64,000 nucleotides of DNA from Caprimulgus europaeus (lineage: Eukaryota; Chordata; Aves; Caprimulgiformes; Caprimulgidae): the NCBI GenBank assembly GCA_907165065.1, contig OU015524.1, positions 53,113,295 through 53,177,294 of the forward strand, given 5' to 3'. Under the pieces are notes generated by a model, which was not told the DNA's origin, did not search any database, and was given only the letters and a program-made list of their open reading frames with translations. Below, piece after piece: positions 1 through 13,116 of this stretch. The position numbers and the translations under genes were made by a program. The stretch's first letter is position 1, and every line of letters begins with the position of its first letter.

Positions 1-60
1 ATAGAGCCCAGTTCTTTAATGTAAAGGTTCGATTTTACTCTTCTGCAGTAGGAAGGTAAG

Positions 61-682
61 TAATTTTATTTTGTACATAGCCCTCAATTCACTGGGCTTA
101 TGAAATACATCATAAGAAGGATGAGAATGTGGAGTCTCCTTCTCTGGAGACATTCAAGACCCGCCTGGACGCCTTCCTGTGTGATCTCATCTAGGTGTTC
201 CTGCTCTGGCAGGGGGATTGGACTGGATGATCTTTCGAGGTCCCTTCCAATCCCTAATATTCTGTGATTCTGTGATTCTGTGATTCAGAAGTCTTAAGCA
301 GAACACTGATTTCTCTTTGTGGCTTCTTCAGTGCCAAGCTCCCTGGCGGTGCCGCTTTCTAGAGCAGAAGGGTTAAAACTGCCACTCTCTTCCAGTGACA
401 TAAATGCAATACATTAGCCCTTTTACCTCATTTTTCTTACCTTAGTGACATCCTTTTACGTATGCAAGCTCAGTCTTACCTTCTTCTTTACAACAGATAT
501 CAGTCTGTTCAGTTTGCATGCTCTGTTGTGTGCCTTTTTCATATTCCCCATAAGCATTCCAGACTGTTGTGTCATACCAAGCTTCTCCTTCTCCTCATTC
601 TAATCCTTCTTATGATGTATTTCATAAGCCCAGTGAATTGATATTGAGTCATCAGGAGGGCTATGTACAAAATAAATAATTC
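61..682. repeat. inverted repeat with about 450-bp spacer
   Basis: The left arm (61-134) and right arm (about 591-682) are reverse complements of each other. The core ttcactgggcttatgaaata matches exactly, as do the flanking cataagaaggat and tttgtacatagccctc blocks. The right arm has about 15 extra bases between the two blocks and a few substitutions. The spacer holds a CR1 tail. The origin is unknown. Confidence 0.85.
131..286 (+). repeat. CR1 3' end fragment
   Basis: It runs from ggagtctccttctctggaga through cctggacgcc, tggactggatgatct and ggtcccttccaatccct to a tail of three ATTCTGTG-type units. This is the canonical bird CR1 3' UTR in sense orientation, heavily 5'-truncated. It abuts the left arm of an inverted repeat. 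Confidence 0.92.
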
Positions 683-1740
683 TGTTTTCTTTACAAATTG
701 TATAGTTTTGAAAATTAATAAATCTGCACAAAATTAAAATTCCCTACTTTTTTTTTCAGGAAAAAATGTATACATGAGATATGAGGCACACTGATTAGAA
801 GAGAGACTTGTGCTCACAATTTAGACGTTTGTGGTATTGAGAATCTTTCTGATGGGCCTGCAAATATCTACTTGCTTATAAGATTGGGGCAGCTCCAACA
901 TTAGCGACTGCCACGTTAGTAATCCAGTATTTCTAGTTATTACTATATCCCAGTCTACACAAAACTTTGCAGCTGGTTGTTCTTTTATACCACTGCCTTT
1001 TCTTTTTTTTTTTCCAAAAGCTACCTCTGTTATCTTCTCCCACATCACAGCTAAAACTAGAACTGATATTCCAGTTAGTGAAAACAGTGACTCAGGAGTA
1101 GGCAAAAAAACCCCAAAAAACAACCAAGCAAAAAACTATAGATGCAAAACCCTTTGATGATATAACTCAGGTCAACATCAAACCTAGAAATTTATTATAG
1201 CGTTGGATCTTAAGAAATATTTTGGTCATCTTAATCATTTTGGAGGTAGCTTTAAAAGGGATTTTTAATCTTAGAAATGATATATTTGAAGCTTTACTCC
1301 TTTAAATGCAATTATATCTAAAGAGATTATTTTTGCAAGACTGATGTTTCTTACAGAAAAAATGGTGTGAAGGTTAGGTTTTGTCATGCATCATTTCTAC
1401 ATCAGAAAAGGCTACTGGTTTTATAAAAATATCAGATAGGTTTTAAAACATACTATTTGGTGGATTTGAATCAAATTAGAACATAGCTAATGTTAGGGAG
1501 GCTGAACTGTACAAATGAATAATTGAAAGTAACAAGTTAGCTATAAATTTATGAATTGCCATTATTTTTACAATTATATGTTAATGATTATAAAACATTA
1601 TAGATAATGAGTTAGAGTTTTAAATTAACCAATGAATTTTCCTCACATTTTTAATTCTAATTTCCCATTGATTGCAGAAAGAACAATAAATAATTAAATT
1701 CTGCCTGAACCTAACTGTGTGAATCCTTTCATGTTTCACA

Positions 1741-1965
1741 GCTGAATTCGTCTTTTTTTTTATTTCTTTCTTTATCAGGTACTGTAGCAGCAATTTACTA
1801 TTGTTATCATTATTATTTTAATTATTATTTTATTTCAATTCTTAAATTATTTTTATCTCAACCCACTAGTTTTCTCACTTGTTACCCTCCGATTCTCTCC
1901 CCTGTGCCATTGCGGGAAGGTGAGCTAGTGGCTGTCTGGTGTTTGGCTGCTGGGCAGGCTGAAAT
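1741..1965 (+). repeat. degraded LTR-type repeat (avian ERVL-like)
   Basis: A T/AT-rich lead-in is followed by ttatctcaacccactagttt, ccctccgattctctcccc and a gctagtggctgtctggtgtt block. The same unit appears in reverse orientation at 33969-34265, including the adjacent AT microsatellite. This shows a dispersed repeat. The ERVL assignment is from memory of bird repeats. Confidence 0.6.
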
Positions 1966-4573
1966 CACTGCAACTTCCCATCAGCAGGCGATGCCCAGCC
2001 ACTTCCTGGGAAGCAGAGCTTCATTACACATAGCAGTTGCTCCAGAAGGCAAACGTATTAATGAATGCACCTGCCCTCTCCCCTTCCCCCTCCTCCTTGC
2101 TCTTAGCTTTTTAGTAGCCAAAACATTGGTGAGTTGTCAACACCTCTTTAGCTACCAATGCAAAGCACAACACTATGAGGGCTGCTATGTGGAAAATTAA
2201 CGCCATCCCAGTCAGAGCAAATAAACCAGGGTACATTCTCTTCCCTTTCTGGAAACTCCATTGAAGCATTTTTTGAGGATCTTCTGTATCTCTGCAGGCC
2301 TTCCTGCTGCTGGCTGCTAATACCAACAAAGTAGCTTTATAGTAAGATGCCACATGTCTGTACTAGAAGCATGGATAATGTGTATTGTCTGTGAACAGTA
2401 AGTCTGGCAGAAAGTGCTGGACTCGTGGTGCAAACATTATGATCTCCAAGGCTTGCACAGTAGATCTGATACTTTTTCTACTTTGGACATGCCCAGGATT
2501 TAAAGGGGAGAAATAGTCTAAGTACAACTAGAGATTTTTCAGACCCAAATGCTGAGTTGTGAATGTTAATGTCATGTGACAAATGATCACAGCTTGTCTT
2601 TTGTTTTGCACAGTTGTATGCACAGAAGTCTGGAAACAGGAGCTGAAGTACATGGGCAATTGCAAAATCTTATTGCTTCCTTTTCAGCTCATTTGCTCTA
2701 GAAAAGTGAGAAATTAATCTAAAAAGGGACATGTAAGATGTAATATATATCAGCTACCAAATTGTTCAACCAACTGTTAACAATTTTGACAATATATGCA
2801 TTTTTCTCTTAATTGCTATTTATATTAGATCTGTCCCCAGCGTTGTGGACAGATGAATGAACATTCTTTAAAAAACCCACAACAGATTCAGAATAGAATT
2901 TAGGATTTGTGCTGTGCAAAAATGGGTCTTTCAAATTCTCTCGATAAACAATGCTGTAGTTAAATGATAAGTATTAAATTATTTGGTACTTCCTATTTTG
3001 GGACAGAGACTCTTAAATTTGTAGTTTATTCTCTCAACCTTTTCCTTTCGTTAATGCAGGGAAGATCAGAGAGAGGTGAGATTCCTGAGCCTATTCTGGG
3101 CCTGTGGAGGTGCTGTAAAATGCTGCAGAAAGACTTTTACTGCAGCTAGGGATTACAATAGAAAGCCATAAGGCCTTCCTCTATGGAAACATTCATGGAT
3201 CCCTTCGTATTGTGCATGCAAGCTGGTCTGAAATAGAAGGGTTGAGGCAGACCTGGGGTTACAGCACAATGACTTTGTGCAAGATTTAGGTACCGATGTG
3301 AACTGCCATCCAGTCTTACTCAGACTCTAAACTGTGTCAGTCTGCCCCTCAAAAAACATTTCTAGATTGTATTGAGAAAGTATAAAACCAGCTCCAAGTC
3401 AGCAGAGCTCCCACAACTCGTCTCTGAAATGCAGAACAGAAAAGCACTGTGTGTGTCCAGATGTTGGCCAGCTCAATGCTGGCAGTTTCAGCGTTAGTGC
3501 CTTTGATGCATGTAAAGATAGGTATATCGTCCTCATAGGACTTTGGCTGGGTGAAAGGATGACAAATGTTGTTAAAGGGAGACCTGGGATGAAAAGAAGC
3601 TTGCTAATTTGTTTGCAGTAGCCTCTCTAGGCTTTAGTATTTATCTTTGCAAAGGCAAAGCTAGTCCAGTTAACCCATTAATAGTACCACCTTCAAATAG
3701 GAAATAAGCTGGAAACTGTGGAATCTCCTTCTCCCTCTTTTTTTTTTTTTTTTTTTTAAAGCACAAGTGAATATCATGCAGAGTATGTCATATTGCAGGT
3801 GAGAGGGCAGTCAGAAGGAAGGATGACTAAGCACACATTTTTAACAGTACTGGAGATTTTGATCTCTCAAATAAATGACCCTGTCATTTTATGAGTGGAA
3901 TTTTTGAAAGACTGGCTAACTTGATTTCAACTCTAATGTTCGTATTGCATTCATATTACTTCAGCAGCTCTATCTAGGAAATGGGATTGATCAAGATAAA
4001 GTTTTTTGCCAAAAAAATTTAAAAAGAGCAGGCTACTTTTTACTTATGCAGCTGATAGAAAACAAAAGAAACTCTAGCAGTCAGGCATGCTGTTGCCAAT
4101 GACAGTTGTGTACGCTTGCACAGCAAGAAATGCTTGTTGGAAATGGAGCCCTCTGTATAATTTCCAAGAATGGAAATTTAGAATAGGAAAGAACAGAACT
4201 GGATCTAGAATAGGACTAACAAGTTCTTAGAATAGAACTTATTTTATTGTCAAAGAACAGTAATATCAAAGAACATTTTTTTTTTTAATAGCAGAGGAGT
4301 AGGCATGTGGAACAGCTTTTATTCCAGACTCCAGATCACATGTACTTCTCTACAAAAACATCCATCTGCCTATTGGTGATGTATATGTAGGTATTATGGT
4401 GAATTTTATTATTTCTATTTTTCTTAAAAAAAAAACCCCAGAAACTACAATGATAACTTATAGTTTGTTTCTCCATCTCAGGAAGGACTGCCCCAAACTC
4501 AAGTGTTTTCTTTAAGATTATAATCACCGTTGTTGGTTTTTGTGATTTTTTTTTTTTTTTTTCCACCGTATAG

Positions 4574-4619
4574 GAAACCACTCTCTTTTGGCAGCAAGAT
4601 GTAGAGAAACCCAGTAATG
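4574..4619 (+). CDS. candidate small upstream ADGB exon
   Basis: This 46-nt stretch lies between a strong acceptor (a long T tract ending ccgtatag) and a strong donor (ATG followed by GTAAGT). Only one frame is open: 15 codons beginning ETTLFWQQDV, leaving one G. That leftover is the phase e1 needs. There is no similarity I can verify, so it may be a chance pairing of splice-like sites. Confidence 0.33.
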
Positions 4620-6453
4620 GTAAGTGTGTTTGAAGTTTATATTCATACTTCTGCCATTCTATTATTGTTTGACACCAACTTTAATTTTCATATACAAATA
4701 TCAATAGTCTTACTTATGCGTGTTGGTTTTAGGGGAGAAGATTTTGAAGAACTGGTAATAACATATATAATTACAAAGAGTAGAACCTTGAGATTGGTAT
4801 TAAAAAATCCCGATTTACAAAAATATTTTGAAAAAATAATGCTTCTCATAAGTTACTCTCCAGTAAAATATACTGGACTTTGTACACAGAGCTTTTTTTT
4901 CTAATCACTGTGAATTATACTTTTTTTTTTTTTAAAAAAAAAAGGCAAGAAAAAAGGACAACTTTCATTTCAATAACTGTTACTTTTTTAATGTATTTGA
5001 GATTAGTATCTGAAAAGTATTCAGACTGAGTATTTTTTGAAATGAGTATTTTTTGTTTAAATGAATGTTTTAAGGATTTGGTCAGGAGAACTTAGTAAGA
5101 GCCTTCTTTTTAAAAGAAGTGACTAGATTTGCTTGGTGCAAAATGAACCTCTCCTAAAACTGAGTGCTAGGAAACACCTTGCCTTTTACCAGAGTTCTGA
5201 AAATTAATCTCAGAGCAGAACAATATGAAACATGTGTATAGGATTAATCCTTTATTTACACCATGATTCATACATATGATACTCATCTTGGTTTTGGTTT
5301 TCAACTCTTCAGTCCATGAAGAAGCCTGTGCAATGCACCTTTGCTTTTTTAGGCATTTCTGAAAGTTGATTCATGGGGGAAAAGGCAGAGAATGCATTTT
5401 TTTTAAAGATTTTTTTATTTTTATTTTGTTCTTTCTAAAGTGTCTATGATCCCCTCTTCCAAGAATTGATAAATACAGTAAATATCCTCTCAGTTAAAGC
5501 ACAATTTCCTAACGTCTAGAGTAATTCAACCAGGTAATTTTACCCAAAGAGTTTAGATATTTTCACAGTTTTTAACATTATTTTAATTCTGGAAAAATGT
5601 ACAACCTATCAGCCATCTCTAGTAACCCCCAATTAGGCTATTGTAGGATAAGGTTATAAAGAGAGAGGGGAAAAAAAAACCCACCTGAAAACTTGGGTCA
5701 TACTAAAAGTATAATGAAGACTGAGAATACATTTATTATTTTTAAGTATCTTGAAGTAAAAGTAAATCACATTTCTCCAAAACCTATACTAATAAATATT
5801 TTTAAAAATATATTTGGCAAACATATGTTCAGTACAGGCAAAGGGTATAATTTTGAGGTTATACTTTTAAGAACTGATTATTATTTCCAGTAGTCTAGTG
5901 CTTGAATGTTTTTTTTCTTATACATTCTTATTTTTATTAATATCATCCCAGTAAAAAAGAACCAAACCAGAAGAAACTCACTGTATCAAAGTGCTACAAG
6001 GTAATGAGCTGGAAATATATCCTTCAGTTATTCTCTCACGGCTCAAAGCCAAAACCTAATAGAAGTATAGCAGTTTGCAGTAGATGATTCTTTAAGCCTG
6101 ACATTGAATATGTTGGGATTTTGGGGTATTTTTGTAGCTGTCATTATTAATTAATTCTGAAGTTAGTGTATCTCAATAGCCAGATTGACATATTTTCTGC
6201 TTACTCAAAAATCTACTCAAGAAATGTCCATTGAATAAAAGCTCCCATAGCACAACCAAAGAACAGGACTAAGTGGACATGTTTCCATCCTCTGGCCTAT
6301 AATACTAATAATTCACATTATTACTGTAACAAAATTCTTTCTACTTATGTTCTCCTCACAATCTCCAGGTGATCTCAACCCATATGTTGGCATTTCTCTA
6401 TGCAAAATCCATTTATTCCAAGTTTACATAGAAAATATTACTAATCATTGCAG

Positions 6454-6495
6454 GATTCAAAGACTGGAGCGCTATGCTCCTGTTAGGTTGTACAG
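6454..6495 (+). CDS. second candidate small upstream exon
   Basis: This 42-nt stretch has acceptor actaatcattgcag, including a branch-point-like ctaat, and donor GTATGA. Two frames are open. The one in phase with the candidate at 4574 and with e1 reads FKDWSAMLLLGCT. The other reads IQRLERYAPVRLY. Which is used, if either, cannot be decided from sequence alone. Confidence 0.25.
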
Positions 6496-7320
6496 GTATG
6501 ATCGCTTTTCTTTAAATAATACAATTCCTTTTAGTGTCTTAAGTATTAACTAAACCCATCTTCAAAAAAATTTTTTTAAAGAGAAAAAAAATAATTGGGA
6601 AAGGAGGCTTAATAATTTATTTTGGTTTAATGCTTTCCATTGTGCTGTGCACTGTAAGTTATGAGGGTTACTTCGTATTACTATTACTTCAAAAAGGTTC
6701 ATTATGAGTGTTTCAACTCCACAGAATATCTGAGAATGTGAATCATGAACCAAAACTGAGAGAAACAGAGAAATCTTTTTAATATGTTTTGAGTATGGGG
6801 GTTTTGAATACACTTTTTAACATGGATAAAAATTGCTCAAATTTTGCAAAGTATGTGAGGGAGAATTCAATAACTTTATCTCTTCAGAGTTTGGATATAG
6901 GTCATTAGACAGTTAAATATATGAATAGCCTAATGTCAGGAATGTTCTTTCTGTTCACTTGAAGCAAATTTGAAACACATTCCTATGGAGAACTGTGCTA
7001 CTTTACAAGTAAACTCACAAATATAAATAAATCCTTTCCTGAGTAAATAATTGCTTTTCAATATTTCAACCTTTTGATTTAGGAATCTCTGTCCTTATAT
7101 ACTTTTGTATGTTTGTTTGTTTTGGCGGGTTTTTTGGTTTTTTTAAAAAAGAAGTTTAGCGTATTCTCTAAGCTATTTAGGCTGGTAAAATCCATTGAAA
7201 TTTTGTGCTATTGAGGATCACCAAATGCAATGACATTTTTTTTGTAAAAGTATAGTTCATCACTGTCTTCCTCTAGAATGTCCTCAGAGTAGGAAATCAC
7301 AGCTTTGCAAATCTACCAGA

Positions 7321-7420
7321 AAATTAAAATAAAATAAAATAAAATAAAATAAAATAAAATAAAATAAAATAAAATAAAATAAAATAAAATAAAATAAAAT
7401 AAAATAAAATAAAATAAAAT
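7321..7420 (+). repeat. (TAAAA)n microsatellite, about 19 copies
   Basis: An almost perfect pentanucleotide array about 96 bases long with no interruption after the first unit. It is long and pure enough to be length-polymorphic. Confidence 0.97.
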
Positions 7421-10400
7421 TGTCCTAAAGCATATAATTACACATAATTGTGCTTTTTTGTAAAATGAAAATTTATACACTTACACTTATTCTGCCTGTG
7501 TTATTGTTATAATAAAGCAGTTATATTCTCTAGATTAAGTGATTTTCTATGTTTTCTAATTGCTTTTGGTACAGACACTGGATCTGATGGAAGTTGTTTG
7601 TAGTGTCACATTATTCCCATGATTATTTGTTATATCACAGAAATCTTGCTGTTCCAGTATTTGTCCAGAGACATAATGAAACTAAAATACAGGCTGAAAA
7701 TGCCAAAACCAGAAAGGGACCTTTCAAATAAGCATGCTGGAATTAAGTATTATGTGATTCTTTGATTCTGTGATTACTGTACAGTGTATACAGGATTTAT
7801 TGAAGTAGTGCACAGTAAGGTACTCTTCACTGATCATATGGGCAATCTTTATATTTTACATAAAAGCTGATAGAATTTGACATTCTGTTAAAGTAGACCT
7901 GAGGTTGATAAATTGCTTACCTTCAGCTTTGCAGCATTATTTAGTACTTTTTTCATAATGAAAATGCAATTTGGTTTAACACAGAGCATGTATGATAATT
8001 CTATTTCTTTGTGTGATTTTTTTAAATCAAAAAATCTTCCCTTCAAAAAAAACCTCCAAACTAAACTCTAAAATAGCCTGACATGTTCTACCTGAATAAA
8101 GTTATTTTGCCTTTCAGTTCATGTACCCATTTACCTGCATTTGAGATTTAGTGTATTGGCATTGGTCTAAATAATCTGTAGTTGGTTAGATCACTTTTCC
8201 TATTTTCTTTAAAACATTTGCTAGCCTTCAAACTCATGGTAGAAAACCTACACTTAAAGATGTCTTAAATACCACTTTGTGGAATGGAGATTTCCTGTGC
8301 TCTGTTATGGAAATTATCTACAACCTTCATATTCAGTGTCTTAAGTTCTTGCAATTTCTGCTGTAAATGGGAAATATCTGTTTCTGATCCCCTATTCCAA
8401 TAAGCCAGCCTGTCTATCCCTTCTTACTGAAAACTGAGACACGGGAATCATTTCAATTTTGAACCATTTTGAACATTTTCTTTATAAGGTAGCATTTTCT
8501 TGTACTTTTTCATTTATTTGGCTAGCAAACGTTTTAATTATTATCGTGTTCTCCTGAAGAGCTTGCTCATGGCTATTAAGAGCCAGATACAAAAGTCCAG
8601 ATACTAAATAAATGTTAACACTCAAAACTGTGTTCAGTTTGAAGAGGGGCTTGATCTCCATTTAAGCATCTCAGTAAAGAGCCAGTGCTTGAAAATTGAT
8701 GAGCACTTATCAAAAGTAATGTCAGCATTTGATGCTAAACTGTCTTAAAATGTGTATTCTCACTTTTTAAAGAACGTTGCTCTTTCTAATAATTTTGAGG
8801 GTTTCATGCAGTACAGTATTTTCTTACCATAGAAATAGGGAAATTTTTATTTGTAAACTCTGCTAATCTGTGTTCATTTGCTACTGTTTCTTTTTTCCCT
8901 TTTTGAATTAATTATTATAGTTTGTATACTGCTCTTCTCTTAGTTATTGATCTGTTTTTGTCTTCTATTTTTTGTTACAATGCATGTTTTGCTATTACTT
9001 CTGTACTTGAATTTTTTCCCTTATTCATCGTTTCTTTATGCTTTTGGGCTTGAGTGTAATGTTAATTTTTGTTGCTTGTGTTCTAAGTAGTATAACATTT
9101 TTGAATTCAAGTATGATGTTCCCTTTTCTGAAGCTCTCTGCAGAGCTTAACTTTATAATAAGCTGATATTATATCCCTGTGGATTTGATTAGTATTAGCA
9201 TTTGTTCAAGGAATAAATTGTGTGATAATTACAGACAATTATTTGCTTCAATTATCTTCCATATGTCAGTTATAAAATACTATTTCATACTGAACATCTC
9301 TTAAGATTTGCTTTAAATTTATTTATAATTGTATTCCATAAATTATATCTTCATTATATCACCCTGTATTTGCAGCCTCTCATAGCTGGAAATGGCATTT
9401 GTTGCATGCAAGGTAAACGGTAGCAGTTTGCTTTACTTTTTTCTTATAATTGTATTTCTGTATGATGCCAGGAAGTTCTGAACAGCACTGTCTTTTGAAT
9501 GCATAGATCAAAAAGACCTTTTGATTACACTCTCACAAGATTTTCATTACTTCTACAAAGAGAAGTGGGGAAACTGCAGCCTTTTTGTTGGCACTGTTTT
9601 TGCTTTCTTTTAGTTGTACTGGAAGAGCTGTCTTCCCTCTGACCCCAGTCTGCATAAATAGTCAACAGAAAGGTTTATGTATCGAATTTTAAACAGGGTG
9701 GAGCATACCTTCTTTGTGAAGGTTGCAGAGATCTAGTCACCCTATTGATCCTGAGAAGGTCTGTTGATAGTACTCTAGTACTTATGTTCAGAATGAACGA
9801 AGAAAAGCAACTTTGAACCATGGGAAGACGACATGGGGCATAGTTCTGTTTTGATGACCCCTTCATCATACTCTCTGTGATATGCACATTTGTAAGCCAA
9901 ACACTGTGGTTATTTCACTGGAAGCCTAAAAGCTATGTTAACATAAATCTAAGAAAAAGCCTAGATTTTACAGCTTTCAGGTACTTTTTCCATCATGTAA
10001 GGAACAGAAAAAGGTGTTTGCTGCGTTTTCTTATATAACATTTCTTTTATTTCTTGAAAAATAGTTGCAAACTAATTTAGAGCTATCTTATAAACTCATT
10101 AGTTACCAGCACATCACTATGTGTCTCAGTGATAATGAAGTATTACAAAGCACATTTAAATATAAATAATGTATTTTTCTATTTAGCTTTCTCATTTGTT
10201 ATACTTCACCTGTTTGGATATTATCTCATCTTTTTCCGTAGCAAACATTCTGAAGTAATAGCTGTTCATGTTTGAGCTCTTCTGTTCTACTCTTCTCAGC
10301 TGTTCTGAGCTATTCTTAAAACTTCCTTTTGGGCCCAATTAAACATCTTCAATAACTATTCATATGAATCTCACAGAGTAAAGTCAGAGAGGTGACATTA

Positions 10401-11010
10401 CCACACAACTTTAAAAGTTATTAAACGATTGCCAGATGTGTCTACATGACATTCCTGTGTTGATATTTTTCTACAAATCTGACAATGATTCTGCTTCATG
10501 TAATGTAGTTCAAATCTGTTTCTGTTTACAAGTAGTTAGACTCATTTGTGTGAGTAGCATCACAGGGGCTACTACGTAAGTACCAAAGGCAAGGGTAGGT
10601 CTTAGTGTCCTCCACAATTCTGTGTATGTTTTGTCTTCTGTGAGTTCTAAAAATTTTATCATAGGGGTTGTATTTTTCTTTTATATAGATGACTTTAGTT
10701 TTGCAGAATTCATATGTATGTTCACCTAACATGCTTATATTAAGGGTTCTAGCATACATTTCAATATTTGATAGTATATTGAGGCTGAATACTTAAGAAG
10801 TTGCAGATGTAAGCAAGAAATATCTATACAGAGTTGTTTCAGTCACCTTCCTGATCTTTTTAGGTTAGTGTTTCAGTTTTTATTTTTAAACTCTTAGATG
10901 TATGGAAAATATCCTGTTAATTTTAGAATAATTTTTCAATATAAGAATGATTCTACTTTAATGTAAATGTTGTCACTGCATTGAATCTGCGTGTTTTCTT
11001 ATCTCTGCAG

Positions 11011-11179
11011 AAGAATTACATGAGAATATCAGTAATGATGTAAAAGAGATGACAGAAACAGCTGATCCTGGTACGAACAGCCAGACAGAGGATAAATCAA
11101 AGGAGGAAATGGAGTCAGAAAGGACTTCTGTTTCCAGGGAAACCTGGATTAGCTTTGAAGACTTCTGTGTTTGTTTCCA
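11011..11179 (+). CDS. ADGB: ADGB exon e1 (internal, partial gene)
   Basis: This is the first confidently placed exon of androglobin. The acceptor is a pyrimidine stretch ending ctgcag and the donor is GTAAGG right after 11179. The exon is 169 nt, starts with two bases completing a codon and ends with two bases (CA) of a Gln codon. It reads about 55 codons without a stop. The first half is acidic and polar (SNDVKEMTETADPG, then KSKEEMESE), which suggests a disordered linker. The second half becomes aromatic and structured (TWISFEDFCVCFQ) and leads into e2. In the family this region lies between the N-terminal calpain-like protease domain and the globin domain. Exon calls rest on frame continuity, splice sites and recognition of the downstream globin/IQ exons, not on an alignment. 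Confidence 0.82.
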
Positions 11180-13052
11180 GTAAGGAACAGAGGTTTTGGG
11201 TTTTATTCCATTAAATATACAGTACAACAATTGTAAAATGTGAAATGTGACTTTATAAAAACTGTGTCTTCTCAACAGATCTTCTTTGTATAACTATTCT
11301 GCCTTTCAGGGTAGTCCCAAGGCTACTCTTCAGACCAAATTTGCTGTCCCTGATGACAGTGAGTCTCTAGTTGCAGGCCCACACTGTCTCTTGAGTATGT
11401 CCTCGAGTACAGCAGAAAACACAACCACCAGCTTCAAAAAGTGTATATCAAACTGAAATGTGGGTGGAAGATGGTAGGTCATGGAGTGTGCAGCCATTAA
11501 GGGTACTCACATACCCAACCTATCAGCAGACAGGCTGCATTTAAACCACACAATTCTAAGGCAAAAATGTTGTTGAAATATTCTGTTGCCATAAGCGTAG
11601 CTTGGTCAGTTAGATGCTTTCTTTCCTTCCTTTAAATAGAATTCCAAGGCACTTCTTCAAACATAAGAAAGCAGGTGTAATTGTAGTGTTATGTCTTTAG
11701 CTTTGGTCTTTTCAGATTCAATAAGCCTGGTGCAGTATAGATCCTTTAGAGAAAATTCACCCAGGTTTCCTTCATTTGAATTTGTAACTGAGATTTCTTT
11801 GTGAAGCTTTTATTTTCATAAATTAGTGTTTTCTTGAACAGATATTAAACTCTGCTTCCTTTCTGAGGGAAAATGTAGAACTTTTATACTAGCAGTATTA
11901 CAGGAACTTTAGGAATAAAATATCATAGAACATATTAGACCTTATTAAGGTTTGGCTGACTAATTTTTGAAGCCTCAGGTCCAGGAAGATATGGCCTTCC
12001 AAAAAAGCATCACAAGCAAAGTAATTTCCTTTCCTTTCAAAATCCTGATTACAGTTTCATATAGAGAGAGAATGTAAAATATGAACTTTTTAACTTCTTA
12101 GCCAAACATTAAACTACTGTTAACCTTTTGTAGACCACTGTAATATTAATAAATGTATAGAGCATTTGCCAGGTTGTTGGGGTTTTTTTTCTGTCCCTAG
12201 GTGGGTGAGAGTTTACTTTCACAGTGAATTAATAAAGCAGCTGTTAACAAAGCCTCTTGATTGACCTTTGAAGAGCCTATCGCTCAGAGGAACTTAGGTG
12301 CCTAAGTTTTTCATTTTACCCCTCAGTTCTGTTGAAAGCATTTCCTTGTCTGACATGCTTCATCTCAGATATACAGTAAGAAGAAGATGAATGTTCAGAG
12401 TTCATATCAACTTTGAGAAATGAGGAAAATGTAGTTATTGTAAGAACTGGTCTGTCAGCAATGGATCAGGATCCCTGTGAAGTTTCTGAGTAATCAAAAC
12501 ATTTATTTTGCATAAAACATTGTACTTTGCATCTGATTCCATCCTCAGTTAAAGCTGAAGTCACTTATGTTGCCTTTGGTTAAATCAAGGTCATAAAAAT
12601 TGTCAGGAACTAGGTAGCTTTCTGAAGGTGTGCAAACACCAGAGAATTGAAAAAGCACATTAATAAACTACACAACATAGTTTTTTCTTACAGTGATACT
12701 TTATAGATAACTTAATTACAGTAATTTTCAGGTAGGCATGTATGTTTTAGAGTAATATTAGCCTTATACCATTTATAGATTCAAAGTGGACAAATTGGTG
12801 GCCTGACCTCCAAAGGAAAACTGTAGAAGTGCAGTAAAGACAGAAATTAATGTCAGCTTCTTTCTTTAGAGATGAATCACATTCACTTATTATGAAACTA
12901 AAAATGTTGAACCATTTTTGAGAAACATCCATGAGTCTGATTTATGAAAGTAAAGTCAGTATCTTATACTATGAAATAGGCATTTACTTGAAATATATAA
13001 TTTATACTAAGATTATTTTCCTACATGTATTTTTATTTCATTTTATCCCTAG

Positions 13053-13116
13053 GAACCTCTATGTTTTCCACAAGCCACACACATATGCTTATAACTATCA
13101 GAAGACAGATTTTAAG
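13053..13116 (+). CDS. ADGB: ADGB exon e2
   Basis: Short 64-nt exon. The acceptor ends tccctag and the donor is GTATAT. Its first base completes the Gln codon left by e1, and it then gives 21 codons (NLYVFHKPHTYAYNYQKTDF and a final Lys) ending in phase 0. It is rich in Tyr, Phe and His, as expected of a beta strand and loop. The phase matches e1 and e3 exactly, which is the main support for this boundary. Confidence 0.85.

Larger units (their letters stand above)
683..11010 (+). other. presumed upstream ADGB intron sequence
   Basis: Apart from the LTR fragment, the (TAAAA)n array and the low-confidence small exons listed separately, I see only AT-rich non-coding sequence. Open frames here are short, lack splice context or homology, and occur about as often on both strands as chance predicts. 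Confidence 0.6.

Noticed and set aside
7740-7785. ATTCTTTGATTCTGTG resembling a CR1 tail
   Set aside because: Upstream sequence shows too little CR1 resemblance to call a fragment.
9376-9412. 37-nt exon-like stretch (acceptor ttgcag, donor GTAAAC)
   Set aside because: Weak pyrimidine tract. In the frame that fits e1 it conflicts with the better candidates at 4574 and 6454.
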